64,000 bases of DNA, taken from Pseudomonadota bacterium. Its GTDB lineage: Bacteria > Pseudomonadota > Gammaproteobacteria > Steroidobacterales > Steroidobacteraceae. Positions 56,255 through 64,000 of the stretch are shown in pieces. Each line of letters begins with the position of its first letter. Position 1 is the stretch's first letter. The stretch spans positions 1 through 64,000 of the forward strand of contig JANXWS010000040.1 in assembly GCA_025351005.1 (NCBI GenBank), written 5' to 3'. Position numbers and translations under genes: made by a program. Under the pieces are notes generated by a model. It did not search any database. It was not told the origin of the DNA and saw only the letters and a list, made by a program, of their open reading frames with translations.

Positions 56255-57025
56255 ATGCAGATCGACGATGAACTCCTGATGCGTTACGCGGACGGCGAGA
56301 TCGATGCTGTCGGGCGAGCCCGGGTCGAGGCAGCGATGCTGGCGGATCCCGCGCTCGGCCGCAGAGTCGCGGCATTTCGGGCGCAGCGCGAGCGCCTCGC
56401 GAAGGCATTCGCGCCGCAGCTCGCGGAACCGGTCCCGGACCGCTTGCGGCTGATCGTCGAGCAAGCGCAGGCCGCGTCACCCGCGAAGGTCATCGACCTC
56501 GGCGAGCGGCGTGGCGCCAAGCGCCTTCGCCAGCGCATCCGTTCGTGGTCGTGGCCGGAGGCGAGCGCTGTCGCCGCTAGCCTGGCCCTCGGCGTTCTGG
56601 TTGCCCAGCAGGCGGGGCACAACGGTGACGACGGGCTGCGCGCCGGACCAGGCGGGCTGGTGGCCGGTCGCACGATCGCGAAGTCGCTGTCGACCCAGCT
56701 TGCTAGCACGCAGCCGGAGAACGCCTCCGTGCGCGTCGGGCTCACGTTCGAGAACCAGCATGGCGAGGTCTGCCGGACCTTCAGCCAGCGCAAGGCTGCT
56801 CTTGACGGCATCGCATGCCGCAGCGGCAACGAGTGGCGGGTCGATCTCGCGCTGAGCGGTTCCGCCGACGCAAGCTCGACGGACTCTGGTTCGGTGCGCA
56901 CGGCCGGGTCCCATCTGCCACCCGAACTCCTCAAGGCCGTCGATGCGCAGATTCGCGGCGAGCCTTTCGATGCGGGCGCGGAAGCCAAGGCGCGCCAGAG
57001 CGACTGGCGAAGTCCCAGCCACTAG
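56255..57025 (+). CDS. Anti-sigma factor, single transmembrane type
   Basis: A 256-aa membrane protein. Its cytoplasmic N-terminus is helical (DDELLMRYADGEIDAVGRARVEAAM), resembling the sigma-binding domain of anti-sigma factors without the zinc HxxxCxxC motif. A transmembrane helix (ASAVAASLALGVLVAQQAG, about 105-125) and a periplasmic tail of about 130 residues with two Cys (GEVCRTF, GIACRSG) follow. It starts 4 bp after the sigma gene, so translation is coupled. It should hold the sigma factor inactive until an envelope signal cleaves or changes it. The divergent S8 peptidase is one possible actor. Confidence 0.83.
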   Translation: MQIDDELLMRYADGEIDAVGRARVEAAMLADPALGRRVAAFRAQRERLAKAFAPQLAEPVPDRLRLIVEQAQAASPAKVIDLGERRGAKRLRQRIRSWSWPEASAVAASLALGVLVAQQAGHNGDDGLRAGPGGLVAGRTIAKSLSTQLASTQPENASVRVGLTFENQHGEVCRTFSQRKAALDGIACRSGNEWRVDLALSGSADASSTDSGSVRTAGSHLPPELLKAVDAQIRGEPFDAGAEAKARQSDWRSPSH

Positions 57026-57650
57026 GCCTGCAATTGCCGCGGGCGGCTTCTGTGCTTGCCGCGCTTGCGCCGGATAACGCAGCCCGGGCTGCAGCGCGCT
57101 GCAGGTTCGAGCCGTGATCGGGGGCCGCGTACTCTTCGTCCGGGGAGGGGTCCTGTCGTTCGCCGCGCAGTGACAGACGGTAGTCGAGGGCATATTTCCC
57201 TGGAACCGCTAGCGGTGCCGGCACACGTGGCTGATTGAATGAGGCGTTCTGGTCCCCGCAGAATTGACATATCCCGGTCGCGTTCGAGCGATTCGCGATG
57301 TCCCCCGCCATCCCTTGCTCGGCACCGGCAGACGGAAGGATTTTGTCGGCGTAGCACTCGACGGGGAACCGGAAGGCGCCGCGCCCGCCGGTATCGCTAC
57401 TTGACAATAGCCCCCCGGCGTCCGACCGCCGGGCGCCTGAAACCGGGTGTCTTAAGCCTTGGGCCATCGCCGGCCGGGCGGCTTTTCAAGCCGAGGACTT
57501 ACGGCGTAGACTTAAGCCGGTTCGCCAGAAAGTCCCTTCAAGCCAAGGAAAATTGGGACTTCCGGACTAGGCCGTGAGCACTGAACGGCAGTCGCACGTC
57601 GTTGGCGGACGGGACAATTACAACTAAATCAATGCCGGGGGTAATGACAA
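57026..57650. other. Intergenic region with second Tn3-family remnant
   Basis: About 620 bp after the anti-sigma gene. It contains the transposon fragment listed separately (57147-57384). Beyond it, GC-rich hairpin-prone sequence (57400-57560) with repeated TTAAGCC and CAAGCC words leads to the small membrane protein; no gene is evident there. Confidence 0.5.
57147..57384 (-). pseudogene. Tn3-family transposon-end remnant (copy B)
   Basis: Homologous to copy A over nearly the same length (about 238 bp) and in the same orientation. The minus-strand frame reads GAFRFPVECYADKILPSAGAE, equal to the copy A FRFPV...ADK...LPSAGAE region, then diverges moderately. The first 38 bases of the GGGG-starting terminal sequences of the two copies share 30 by my count. 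It is shorter than copy A and stops right at the conserved FRFP segment. It is a decayed relic without an open transposase gene. Confidence 0.6.
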
Positions 57651-57959
57651 GTGAATATCTACAAGATCGTCGGTCTGATCGGCGTTTTGCTTGCGGTCGT
57701 CGCCGCGTTCGTCACCGTGCCGTACGCCGCGCCGCTGATTGCGATCGCCGGTGCCGTCGTCGGCGTCAGCGTGGTCGGCGAGCATCACGTGCGGGTGATC
57801 GTCTCGGCGCTGGCCCTGCACGTGCTGGCCAACAGCTTTGACGGAATTCCCGCGGTCGGGGCGTACATCACGGCCCTGCTTGGCAACTTCGGCGTCCTTG
57901 CCGCAGGCGCCGCGCTGTTGATCATCGTGCGCAACATGTACGAGCGGATGAAGCCCTGA
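57651..57959 (+). CDS. Small hydrophobic membrane protein
   Basis: A 102-aa protein with about three transmembrane helices (VGLIGVLLAVVAAFVTV, then APLIAIAGAVVGVSVVG, then FGVLAAGAALLIIVRN), separated by short loops with His (GEHHVR). It starts with GTG, preceded by a GGGGG-type ribosome site. A strong terminator follows 17 bp after the stop. I do not recognise the family. It stands alone between the anti-sigma/transposon remnant region and the acyl-CoA dehydrogenase gene. Confidence 0.72.
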   Translation: MNIYKIVGLIGVLLAVVAAFVTVPYAAPLIAIAGAVVGVSVVGEHHVRVIVSALALHVLANSFDGIPAVGAYITALLGNFGVLAAGAALLIIVRNMYERMKP

Positions 57960-57975
57960 CGGGCCCCGACGCGAG

Positions 57976-57999
57976 GGGAGCGGGTGACCCCCCGCTCCC
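57976..57999 (+). terminator. Terminator after the small membrane protein
   Basis: A 9-bp GC stem GGGAGCGGG / CCCGCTCCC with a 6-nt loop, followed by TTCC. The T-tract is short, but the stem is strong and lies 17 bp past the stop codon. Confidence 0.7.
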
Positions 58000-58190
58000 T
58001 TCCGTCCCCTTCGGAACGCCGGAAAGCGGGGCCGCTGCGGTCCCGGGCAATGGCTGAGTCGGGAGTCCTGCGCATCGACCGCCGGCGGCCGAAAACGGAT
58101 GTCAGGCGCGCCGGACCAGTCGGATCGCTGACGGCTCCTCGTTGAGCGACCGCCGGGCGCCCGGTGAGCCGGTCGGTGTGAATCCCCGAT

Positions 58191-59444
58191 CTAGTCGCGC
58201 CGATCCGGCGGCGTGAGGTACGGCGCCGATGCGCCGCGCTCCGCGCCGGCGCGCTGCATTTCCTGCTTCGCAACCGAGCGCAGGTGCACCTCGTCGGGAC
58301 CGTCCGCGAGTCGCAGCACGCGCCCCCAGGTCCAGAGCATCGCGAGCGGCGTGTCGCCGCTCAGGCCCATGGCGCCGAAGGTCTGCATCGCCCGGTCGCA
58401 GACGGTCGTGTGCACCCGTGGCACCAGCGCCTTGATCATCGCGATCTCCTTGGCGGCGGCCTTCGAGCCGCGGCGGTCCATCATCCACGCGGTCTTGAGC
58501 ACCAGCAATCGCGCCTGGTCGATCTCGATGCGCGACAGCGCGATCCATTCCGCGACGGTGCCGTGCTGGTGCAGGTACTTGCCGAAGGCGCGCCGCTCCG
58601 CGGCGCGCTCGCACATCAACTCGAGTGCGAGTTCGCACTGGCCGATCGAGCGCATGCAGTGGTGGATGCGCCCCGGCCCGAGGCGTGCCTGGGCGATCGC
58701 GAAGCCACCGCCTTCCTCGTGGACCAGATTGCCCAACGGCACGTGCGCGTCGCGGAACAGTATCTCGCAGTGCCCTTCCGCGGAATGGGAGTTCATGACC
58801 GACAGATCGCGGACCACGGTGACTCCCGCAGTGTCCATCGGTACCAGCACCATGCTTTGGCGCCGGTGGGGCTCCCCGTCGGGATCGGTCACGCCCATCA
58901 CGATGGCGACCTTGCAGCGCGGATCCGCCGCGCCCGAGATGAACCACTTCCGGCCGTTGACCACGTACTGGTCGCCGGCGCGTCGAATCGACGTCTGGAT
59001 GTTGGTGGCGTCGGACGAGGCGACGTCCGGTTCCGTCATCGCGAAGCACGACCGGATCGCGCCGTCGAGCAGAGGCTTGAGCCACCGTTCGCGCTGTTCG
59101 CCGGTCGCGAACAGGTGCAGGATCTCCATGTTGCCGGTGTCCGGCGCGCTGCAGTTGAACACCTCCGGCGCCCACATGACGCGGCCCATGATCTCCGCGA
59201 GCGGCGCGTACTCGAGGTTGGTGAGGCGTTGCCCGGGCTCGTCGTCGCGCAGTCCCGGCAGAAACAGGTTCCAGAGCCCCTCTGCTCTCGCCCGCCGCTT
59301 CAGATCCTCGACGAACGCCGGTTGCCGGTGGCCGGCGGCGAGCTCGCGCGCATGGTGCGGGATCATCGGCACGATGTGCTCGTCCAGGAAGCCGCGGACT
59401 TGCCGACGCAGCTGCTCGACACGCGGTGAGTAGTCGAAGTCCAT
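58191..59444 (-). CDS. Acyl-CoA dehydrogenase (ACAD-type)
   Basis: A 417-aa FAD flavoprotein catalysing alpha,beta-dehydrogenation of an acyl-CoA. Motifs are SCFAMTEPDVASSDATNIQT (shown in part), with the FAD-contacting Thr-Glu-Pro, the WFISGA segment, GPGRIHHCMRSIGQCELAL, the catalytic-region FGAMGLSGDTPLA and the C-terminal RLADGPDEVHLRSVAK. It resembles the ACAD10/11 subgroup, which prefers longer or 4-hydroxy acyl chains. The ATG at 59444 starts MDFDYSPRV; a longer frame to 59711 is Arg-rich and was rejected. It is monocistronic as far as visible. Confidence 0.9.
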   Translation of the reverse strand: MDFDYSPRVEQLRRQVRGFLDEHIVPMIPHHARELAAGHRQPAFVEDLKRRARAEGLWNLFLPGLRDDEPGQRLTNLEYAPLAEIMGRVMWAPEVFNCSAPDTGNMEILHLFATGEQRERWLKPLLDGAIRSCFAMTEPDVASSDATNIQTSIRRAGDQYVVNGRKWFISGAADPRCKVAIVMGVTDPDGEPHRRQSMVLVPMDTAGVTVVRDLSVMNSHSAEGHCEILFRDAHVPLGNLVHEEGGGFAIAQARLGPGRIHHCMRSIGQCELALELMCERAAERRAFGKYLHQHGTVAEWIALSRIEIDQARLLVLKTAWMMDRRGSKAAAKEIAMIKALVPRVHTTVCDRAMQTFGAMGLSGDTPLAMLWTWGRVLRLADGPDEVHLRSVAKQEMQRAGAERGASAPYLTPPDRRD

Positions 59445-59789
59445 GGGTCGTAGTCCTTCGGCGATGAGGAGTCGGTTGCCGCCGTCGCACCGGGCGCGAT
59501 GACTCTGAAGCGAGCGCTCCGGTTCGGGCCACCGCGCAAACGGTCGCGTCGTTCTCGATCTTAGCGCACGTCCGCGACCGCCACCGCCGCCATCGGCCGC
59601 GGCGTAAGCTTGCGACGTCGGTCCGCGGAACGTGGCTCTCGGACGGAGTCGGCAACGGCGACGCCGCCGGAACGGCCGGACGCCGCTACGTAAACATCGT
59701 CCGGCATTCAAAGTCAGTCATTGAGCGCCCGCTCCTGACCCACTGCGGCCGGTCGTGAGCGGCTGCTCCGCTGGCAGACGCAATAGCGC
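59445..59789. other. Intergenic, nothing recognised
   Basis: About 345 bp upstream of the acyl-CoA dehydrogenase. Its promoter should be here. GC-rich, no motif fixed, no gene-like composition. Confidence 0.45.
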
Positions 59790-61514
59790 TCAGAACGCTG
59801 AGGCGCCTATTGCAACCGTCGCGTGACTCCACGCCTGGTGAAACCTCGTCTGCGCTGCGCGCGCTTCGGCGCGCTGTCCACCCGCTCGGAGCGCCTGTAC
59901 GAGGCCGCGTAGAGCCCATCCGTCCCTGGGTTGAAGTCTGAGCTCCTCGCGATAGACTCGATCGGCCTCGCCGGCCAATCCAGCGCGCAGGAGTTCGGCC
60001 CCGAGTATGTGTCGGACCGGGAAGAACCAATCGGAAGGCTCGTCGTAGGCGAGGCCGTCCTCCAGCCGAACCGCCTCACGCAGATCGCGCAACGTCTCCT
60101 GCTGGCTACCCTCGGCAGACTCGATTCTGGCCGCCGCCACTCGCGTCGCGATCGCGAGTACGGCGCGCAAGGTGTTCTGCCCCGCAGGCGTGTCAGCCGG
60201 GAGGCCTGCAATCAGCGTATTGAGCTGTGCCAGGCGTTCCCGTGCCTCCGTTGAACGCCCGGTAGCGGCCAGGGCGACCGCGGTCGAGTACAGATAGCCG
60301 CCCGTGAGTCCCGGCAAGGATGGGTCAGGGGCCCTCTCGGCCAGCAGCGCATCCCACTTGCCGAAGCGGACATACGCCGCGTACAGCTCCGCGACGTACC
60401 AATCGGCGCCGGGCATTTCCTTGAGCAGCGTGTCGCTCATGCTCGCTCGCGAGCGGCGCACCGCATCGAGCGTTTCGGCTTCGCGGCCCTCCATCGCCGT
60501 CGAGTACGCCAGGAACTGGTAGTTGTGGCCGAGGTACATGGGGTAGTAGTCGAGCGGCGTCGTCCTTGCCATGTAAGCAAGGTCCGCCGCGGCGCCTTTG
60601 CGGTTCGCCTCCGCGGCCTCCTCGTACCGTCCCACCCGCTCGAATATGTGCGCTGGCATGTGCTCGAGGTGCCCGGCAGCAGGCGCAAGACCGCGGAGCC
60701 GCTCGGCTGCGACTAGGGCTTTCTCGGGGTGAGGCGAGGCTTCCATCGCATGAACGTAATAGTGCATCGCCCCGACGTGCATGGGCTGGCGGGCGATTAC
60801 CCGTTCGAGAGTTGCCACTATCTCAGTCGTCCCTTCGGCAGGCGTCCCGTCCGGGTTCCAGAGCTTCCAGGCATGCAGATTCATCAACGCCTCGGCGTAC
60901 AGGGTCTGCACGTCGAGGTCATCGGGAAAATGCCTGGCCACGTCGCGCATCGCCGCGGCGTAATCGGTTAGCACGGGCAGCGCCGTCTCAGCACCGAGGG
61001 GTTGAACGCTTGGGTAACGATGAGCGACCGCCGCACCCAGAGCCTGTTCGACCGGCGTAGCCGACGCCGCCAGACCTTGCGCCCGCGTCGACGTTTCAAA
61101 TGCGATCTTCGCCCGGGACCCCACCAGTTCCGGCAGGTTGTAATTGGGGCCAATCGTCAATGCCACGCCCCAGGCGCACATCGCGCAGGAAGGATCGAAT
61201 TCGAGAGCGCGGGCAAAAGAGCGCGTGGACTCGTCGTGGTTGAACGCCCAGAGAAAGCGCATGCCTTGATCAAAATAGATCTGCGCGTCTGCCGAGCGCG
61301 TGCTGATCTGCCGGTGAAACGTCCCGATGCCGCCATAGAGTTGCGCACCGCTCGACCAATCACCCAGGGTCGTGGGCAAATGATCGCCCATGGTCACTGC
61401 GCTCGCCGGATCCGTTGACGCCTGCGCAAGTCCTGTCGGTGACAACGCCAGTACCGCGGAGACTGTCAGGCCCATCACGCTCGCGCGGACCAATATTTCT
61501 GAGACATTCAACAA
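59790..61514 (-). CDS. Exported TPR-repeat protein
   Basis: A 574-aa protein with a signal peptide (VMGLTVSAVLALSPTGLAQA) and an array of TPR-like helices. Typical motifs are AFNHDESTRSFARALEFDP, EPDPSCAMCAWGVALTIG-like (DPSCAMCAWG, a CxxC element common in this group), FERVGRYEEAAEANRKGAA and LLRAGLAGEADRVYREEL. It should be a periplasmic scaffold for protein interactions. It is not a cytochrome (no CxxCH). It lies 113 bp upstream-side from the OMF gene on the same strand. The role is unknown; many TPR proteins of this class sit near copper or transport genes, though nothing here proves it. Confidence 0.82.
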   Translation of the reverse strand: MLNVSEILVRASVMGLTVSAVLALSPTGLAQASTDPASAVTMGDHLPTTLGDWSSGAQLYGGIGTFHRQISTRSADAQIYFDQGMRFLWAFNHDESTRSFARALEFDPSCAMCAWGVALTIGPNYNLPELVGSRAKIAFETSTRAQGLAASATPVEQALGAAVAHRYPSVQPLGAETALPVLTDYAAAMRDVARHFPDDLDVQTLYAEALMNLHAWKLWNPDGTPAEGTTEIVATLERVIARQPMHVGAMHYYVHAMEASPHPEKALVAAERLRGLAPAAGHLEHMPAHIFERVGRYEEAAEANRKGAAADLAYMARTTPLDYYPMYLGHNYQFLAYSTAMEGREAETLDAVRRSRASMSDTLLKEMPGADWYVAELYAAYVRFGKWDALLAERAPDPSLPGLTGGYLYSTAVALAATGRSTEARERLAQLNTLIAGLPADTPAGQNTLRAVLAIATRVAAARIESAEGSQQETLRDLREAVRLEDGLAYDEPSDWFFPVRHILGAELLRAGLAGEADRVYREELRLQPRDGWALRGLVQALRAGGQRAEARAAQTRFHQAWSHATVAIGASAF

Positions 61515-61627
61515 AGTCGGTCTCCTGCGCCAGATGGAGCGCCCGGCCTAGAGCATGGCTGCTGGTCGAGGCGAGCTGCAGTCTGGCACAGGCGCCCCGG
61601 CGTTGGTGGCGCGGTGCCGCTCCGGCC

Positions 61628-63112
61628 TCAGCGGCCGCCCGTTCCGGTCCCGGTTTCGACCTTCATCAACGCGGCGCTGTCGCGCGACGACGGCACGTCG
61701 CCCGCGCGCCAGCCACCGCCCAGGCCGCGAATCAGCCCGACGCTCGCCGTCAATCGGCGGACTTGCAGGCTGAGCACCGCCCGGTCTGCCTGCAGCGCCG
61801 CCGTCTGCGCAACAACCACGTCCAGGTAGTTGACCGCGCCCTCGACATAACGGTTGGTGGCGAGATCGAGCGCGCGCTTGGCGGCGATCGCCGCCTGCTG
61901 CTGTTCGTCGCGCTCCTGCCGGAGCAGCTCGAGCAGTGCCAGGTCGTCGGCCACCTCCTGAAAGGCCGACAGCACGGTCGCACGGTAGTGCTCGGTGGCC
62001 TCCGTGAGCGCGCTCCGCGCGCGCGCGACCTCGGCGCGCCGGGCCCCGGCGTCGAACAGCGTGAGCGCGGCGGCCGGCCCGACGGCCCACAGTCGGTTTG
62101 GCGCGGACAGCCAGTCGGCCGCGCCGCTGCTTTCAAAGCCGCCGGCTGCCGTCAGCGTCAGGCGCGGGAAGTAGGCCGCCCGTGCGACGCCGATCGCGGC
62201 ATTGGCTGCGGCCGTGCGGCGCTCGGCGGCGGCGACGTCCGGGCGCCGCTCGACGAGCGTGGAGGGCACGGCAACCGGGATGTCCGGCAGCGGCGGCAGG
62301 GTCGCAGCCGCCGGCATCGCCAGGCCCGGTGCCGGTTCACCGACGAGTCGCGCAATCGCGTGTTCGAGCAGCGCGCGGCGCGCCGCGACGTCCGTCAGCT
62401 GCGCCGCGGCCGTATGGAGCTGCGTCTCGGCACGGGCGACGTCCAGTCCCGACGCGATGCCGCCGTCGTGGCGTGAACGCGCGAGGCCGAGCGCCTTCTG
62501 GTACGCGGCGACCGTGTCCAGCAGCAGGCTCGTCTCCAGATCGAGACCGCGAAGCGTCAGATAGTCACCGGCGAGCTCCGCCTCGAGGCTGAGGCGCACC
62601 GACGCGAGGTCGGCGGCTGACGCCTGGGCGCTCGCGCGACCGATCGTCGCCAGGTTGCGCATGCGGCCCCACAGGTCGAGCTCGTAGGACGCAGTGCCCG
62701 CGGCGACATTGTCCCGGTACTCTGCCGGCTGCGCGGCCGAACGCAGCGGGCGGCCGTCGGACTGCCGGTTGCGGGTGGCGAATGCGCCGGCGCCGACCAG
62801 CGGAAAGAGCCCGCTGTTCGCCTCGGCCGCGAGGGCGCGCGCTTCAGCGTAGCGTGCGGCCGCCGCGGCGAGGTCCGGGCTCGAGCGCTCCAGGCGCTCT
62901 TCCAGAGCGTCGAGCGCTGGCTCGCCATAGAGTTCCCACCACGCTCCTCTCGGCAGCGCATCGGCCGGCGCCGCCTGCAGCCACTCGCCCATCGCGCCAT
63001 AGCTCGCGGGCGGCGCCACGACCGGCGGTCGATAGGGCGGCGCGAGCGCGCAGCCGCCGACGGCGGCGTATGCGGCGAGCGCCGGAAGCGCGGCCCTGTG
63101 CAAGCGGCTCAC
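61628..63112 (-). CDS. Efflux outer-membrane factor, NodT/OprM-type lipoprotein
   Basis: A 494-aa outer-membrane channel of a tripartite RND pump. The signal ends in lipobox AVGGC (Cys21), then two OEP repeats of long helices and barrel segments: DLWGRMRNLATIGRASAQAS, the RHDGGIASGLDVARAETQLH motif, LVERRPDVAAAERR, and in the second repeat FPRLTLTAAGGFESSG and NRYVEGAVNYLDVVVAQTAAL. All are characteristic of NodT family proteins. It overlaps the membrane-fusion gene stop by 4 bp (ATGA). Gene order here is fusion protein then OMF; the RND pump itself should be to the right of the window. Confidence 0.92.
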   Translation of the reverse strand: MSRLHRAALPALAAYAAVGGCALAPPYRPPVVAPPASYGAMGEWLQAAPADALPRGAWWELYGEPALDALEERLERSSPDLAAAAARYAEARALAAEANSGLFPLVGAGAFATRNRQSDGRPLRSAAQPAEYRDNVAAGTASYELDLWGRMRNLATIGRASAQASAADLASVRLSLEAELAGDYLTLRGLDLETSLLLDTVAAYQKALGLARSRHDGGIASGLDVARAETQLHTAAAQLTDVAARRALLEHAIARLVGEPAPGLAMPAAATLPPLPDIPVAVPSTLVERRPDVAAAERRTAAANAAIGVARAAYFPRLTLTAAGGFESSGAADWLSAPNRLWAVGPAAALTLFDAGARRAEVARARSALTEATEHYRATVLSAFQEVADDLALLELLRQERDEQQQAAIAAKRALDLATNRYVEGAVNYLDVVVAQTAALQADRAVLSLQVRRLTASVGLIRGLGGGWRAGDVPSSRDSAALMKVETGTGTGGR

Positions 63113-64000
63113 GGCGGTGCGCCACTGGCCGGGGCCACGGCCAGTCGTACGGTATCGCCGTCGCTGAGGCTGTCCGGCGGGCTGTCGATCACCCGGTCGA
63201 GGGCGGTGATGCCGCCGACGACCTCGAGCTCCGTGCCGAAGTCGCGTCCGACGGTGATCGGGCGCAGCGCTACCTTGTTGTCCCGGCCGAGGACCGCGAC
63301 CCGGAGGCCGTCCTGGCGGAACACGACCGCGCTGACCGGCACCCGCAGCGGGCTCCCGCGGTCGTCGAGCGCGAAGCGCACTTCCACGTACGACCCCGGC
63401 AGCAGCAGGCCGCGCGAGTTGTCTGCCTCGAGCTGCACCAGCATCGTGCGGGAAGCCTCGTTGATCGCCTGCGATGAATTCGTGACCGTCGCGGGCACCG
63501 CCTCGTCCGGCCGCTCCGGCACGCGCAGCCGCGCGGCACCACCCCGGCGCAGGAGCGCGGAATAGGACTGCGGCACGTCGACGTAGATGCGCAGCTTCCG
63601 GGCGTCCGCGACCCGGAACAGCTCCTGGCCGTTGCTCGCGCCGGCGTTGATCAACGCGCCGATGTCCGTGCGGCGGGCCGTCACGACGCCGGCGAACGGC
63701 GCGACGATCGACTTGAACGACGCCGTGGCCCGCAGGCGCGCGACGTTCGCCTCGGCGGCGACGACGATCGCCTGCTTGGCTGCATGATCGCCGGCCTTCT
63801 CGTCCGCCTCCTGTCTCGACACCGAATCCGACTGCAGCATGCGCGCCCAGCGCGTTGCAGTCGTCTGCGCCAGCTGCTCGTTGGCCTGCGCCGTCGCGAG
63901 ATCGGCCTGCGCCTGCAGCAGCTGCTGGTCGAGCTCCGGCGTCTCGATCGTCGCCAGCACCTCGCCGGCCCTGACGCGAGCGCCGATGTCGACGTTCCAG
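63109..64000 (-). CDS. RND efflux membrane-fusion protein (HlyD/AcrA-type), 5' end outside the window
   Basis: A periplasmic adaptor of a tripartite pump, cut by the window edge; at least 297 residues are visible. The visible start continues the lipoyl half-motif WNVDIGARVRAGEVLATI, then a coiled-coil hairpin (QLLQAQADLATAQANEQLAQ), the second lipoyl half (FKSIVAPFAGVVTARRTDIG) and beta-barrel/membrane-proximal parts (SAVVFRQDGLRVAVLG). A GTG within it could be mistaken for a start, but the family frame continues upstream. It overlaps the OMF gene by 4 bp. Substrate unknown. Confidence 0.9.
   Translation of the reverse strand, partial: WNVDIGARVRAGEVLATIETPELDQQLLQAQADLATAQANEQLAQTTATRWARMLQSDSVSRQEADEKAGDHAAKQAIVVAAEANVARLRATASFKSIVAPFAGVVTARRTDIGALINAGASNGQELFRVADARKLRIYVDVPQSYSALLRRGGAARLRVPERPDEAVPATVTNSSQAINEASRTMLVQLEADNSRGLLLPGSYVEVRFALDDRGSPLRVPVSAVVFRQDGLRVAVLGRDNKVALRPITVGRDFGTELEVVGGITALDRVIDSPPDSLSDGDTVRLAVAPASGAPP

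Overview
This is a GC-rich chromosomal window from a Gram-negative bacterium with a TonB outer membrane. Tat and lipoprotein signals, a porin, a TonB receptor, an RND/OMF efflux set, a DUF2937 protein and a chitin-sugar locus with a halogenase-like flavoprotein all suggest Proteobacteria. A gammaproteobacterium near Xanthomonadales, Nevskiales or Steroidobacterales is my best guess. This is inference from gene content, not a phylogeny. I recognised no rRNA, tRNA, CRISPR array or prophage.

Layout. 0-3.7 kb: one operon coding a NitT/TauT-type ABC importer whose genes are interleaved with a SCO copper chaperone and a cupredoxin. 3.7-6.4 kb: a large GGDEF-EAL c-di-GMP protein. 6.9-11.6 kb: 2-aminoethylphosphonate catabolism. 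PhnW makes phosphonoacetaldehyde, PhnY oxidises it to phosphonoacetate and PhnA cleaves that to acetate and phosphate. A GntR regulator faces phnW across a near-perfect 30-bp palindrome that overlaps both putative promoters. 11.7-18.3 kb: a compact RND permease without partners, a DUF2937 protein, an orphan bufferin-type metallophore precursor, a DoxX protein and an MscS-type channel.

18.6-29.1 kb: an oxalate island with a formyl-THF hydrolase-like protein, a LysR and a GntR regulator, an OFA-family oxalate/formate transporter, a ThDP enzyme, a formyl-CoA:oxalate CoA-transferase and a porin. The ThDP enzyme sits where oxalyl-CoA decarboxylase is expected but lacks that enzyme's signature residues. 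29.4-44.8 kb: an N-acetylglucosamine/chitin-oligosaccharide island. nagR, a SIS-domain deaminase and nagA run leftward. A TonB receptor, a GH20 hexosaminidase, a EIIA-HPr-EI fusion, a EIIBC permease, a tryptophan-halogenase-like flavoprotein and a JmjC/cupin oxygenase-like protein run rightward. Together they would import GlcNAc oligomers, cleave and phosphorylate them, and deacetylate and deaminate the sugar.

44.8-58 kb: an accessory stretch of gene remnants and small envelope proteins (SYLF, WxPGYW-repeat, DUF6515-like, lipoproteins, a lysozyme-fold protein). It includes two same-oriented fragments of a Tn3-family transposon end (50.7-51.1 and 57.1-57.4 kb). Between them lie a methyltransferase, an S8 peptidase and a divergent ECF sigma/anti-sigma pair. 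58.2-64 kb: an acyl-CoA dehydrogenase, a periplasmic TPR protein, and an OMF/membrane-fusion pair of a tripartite efflux pump cut by the window edge.
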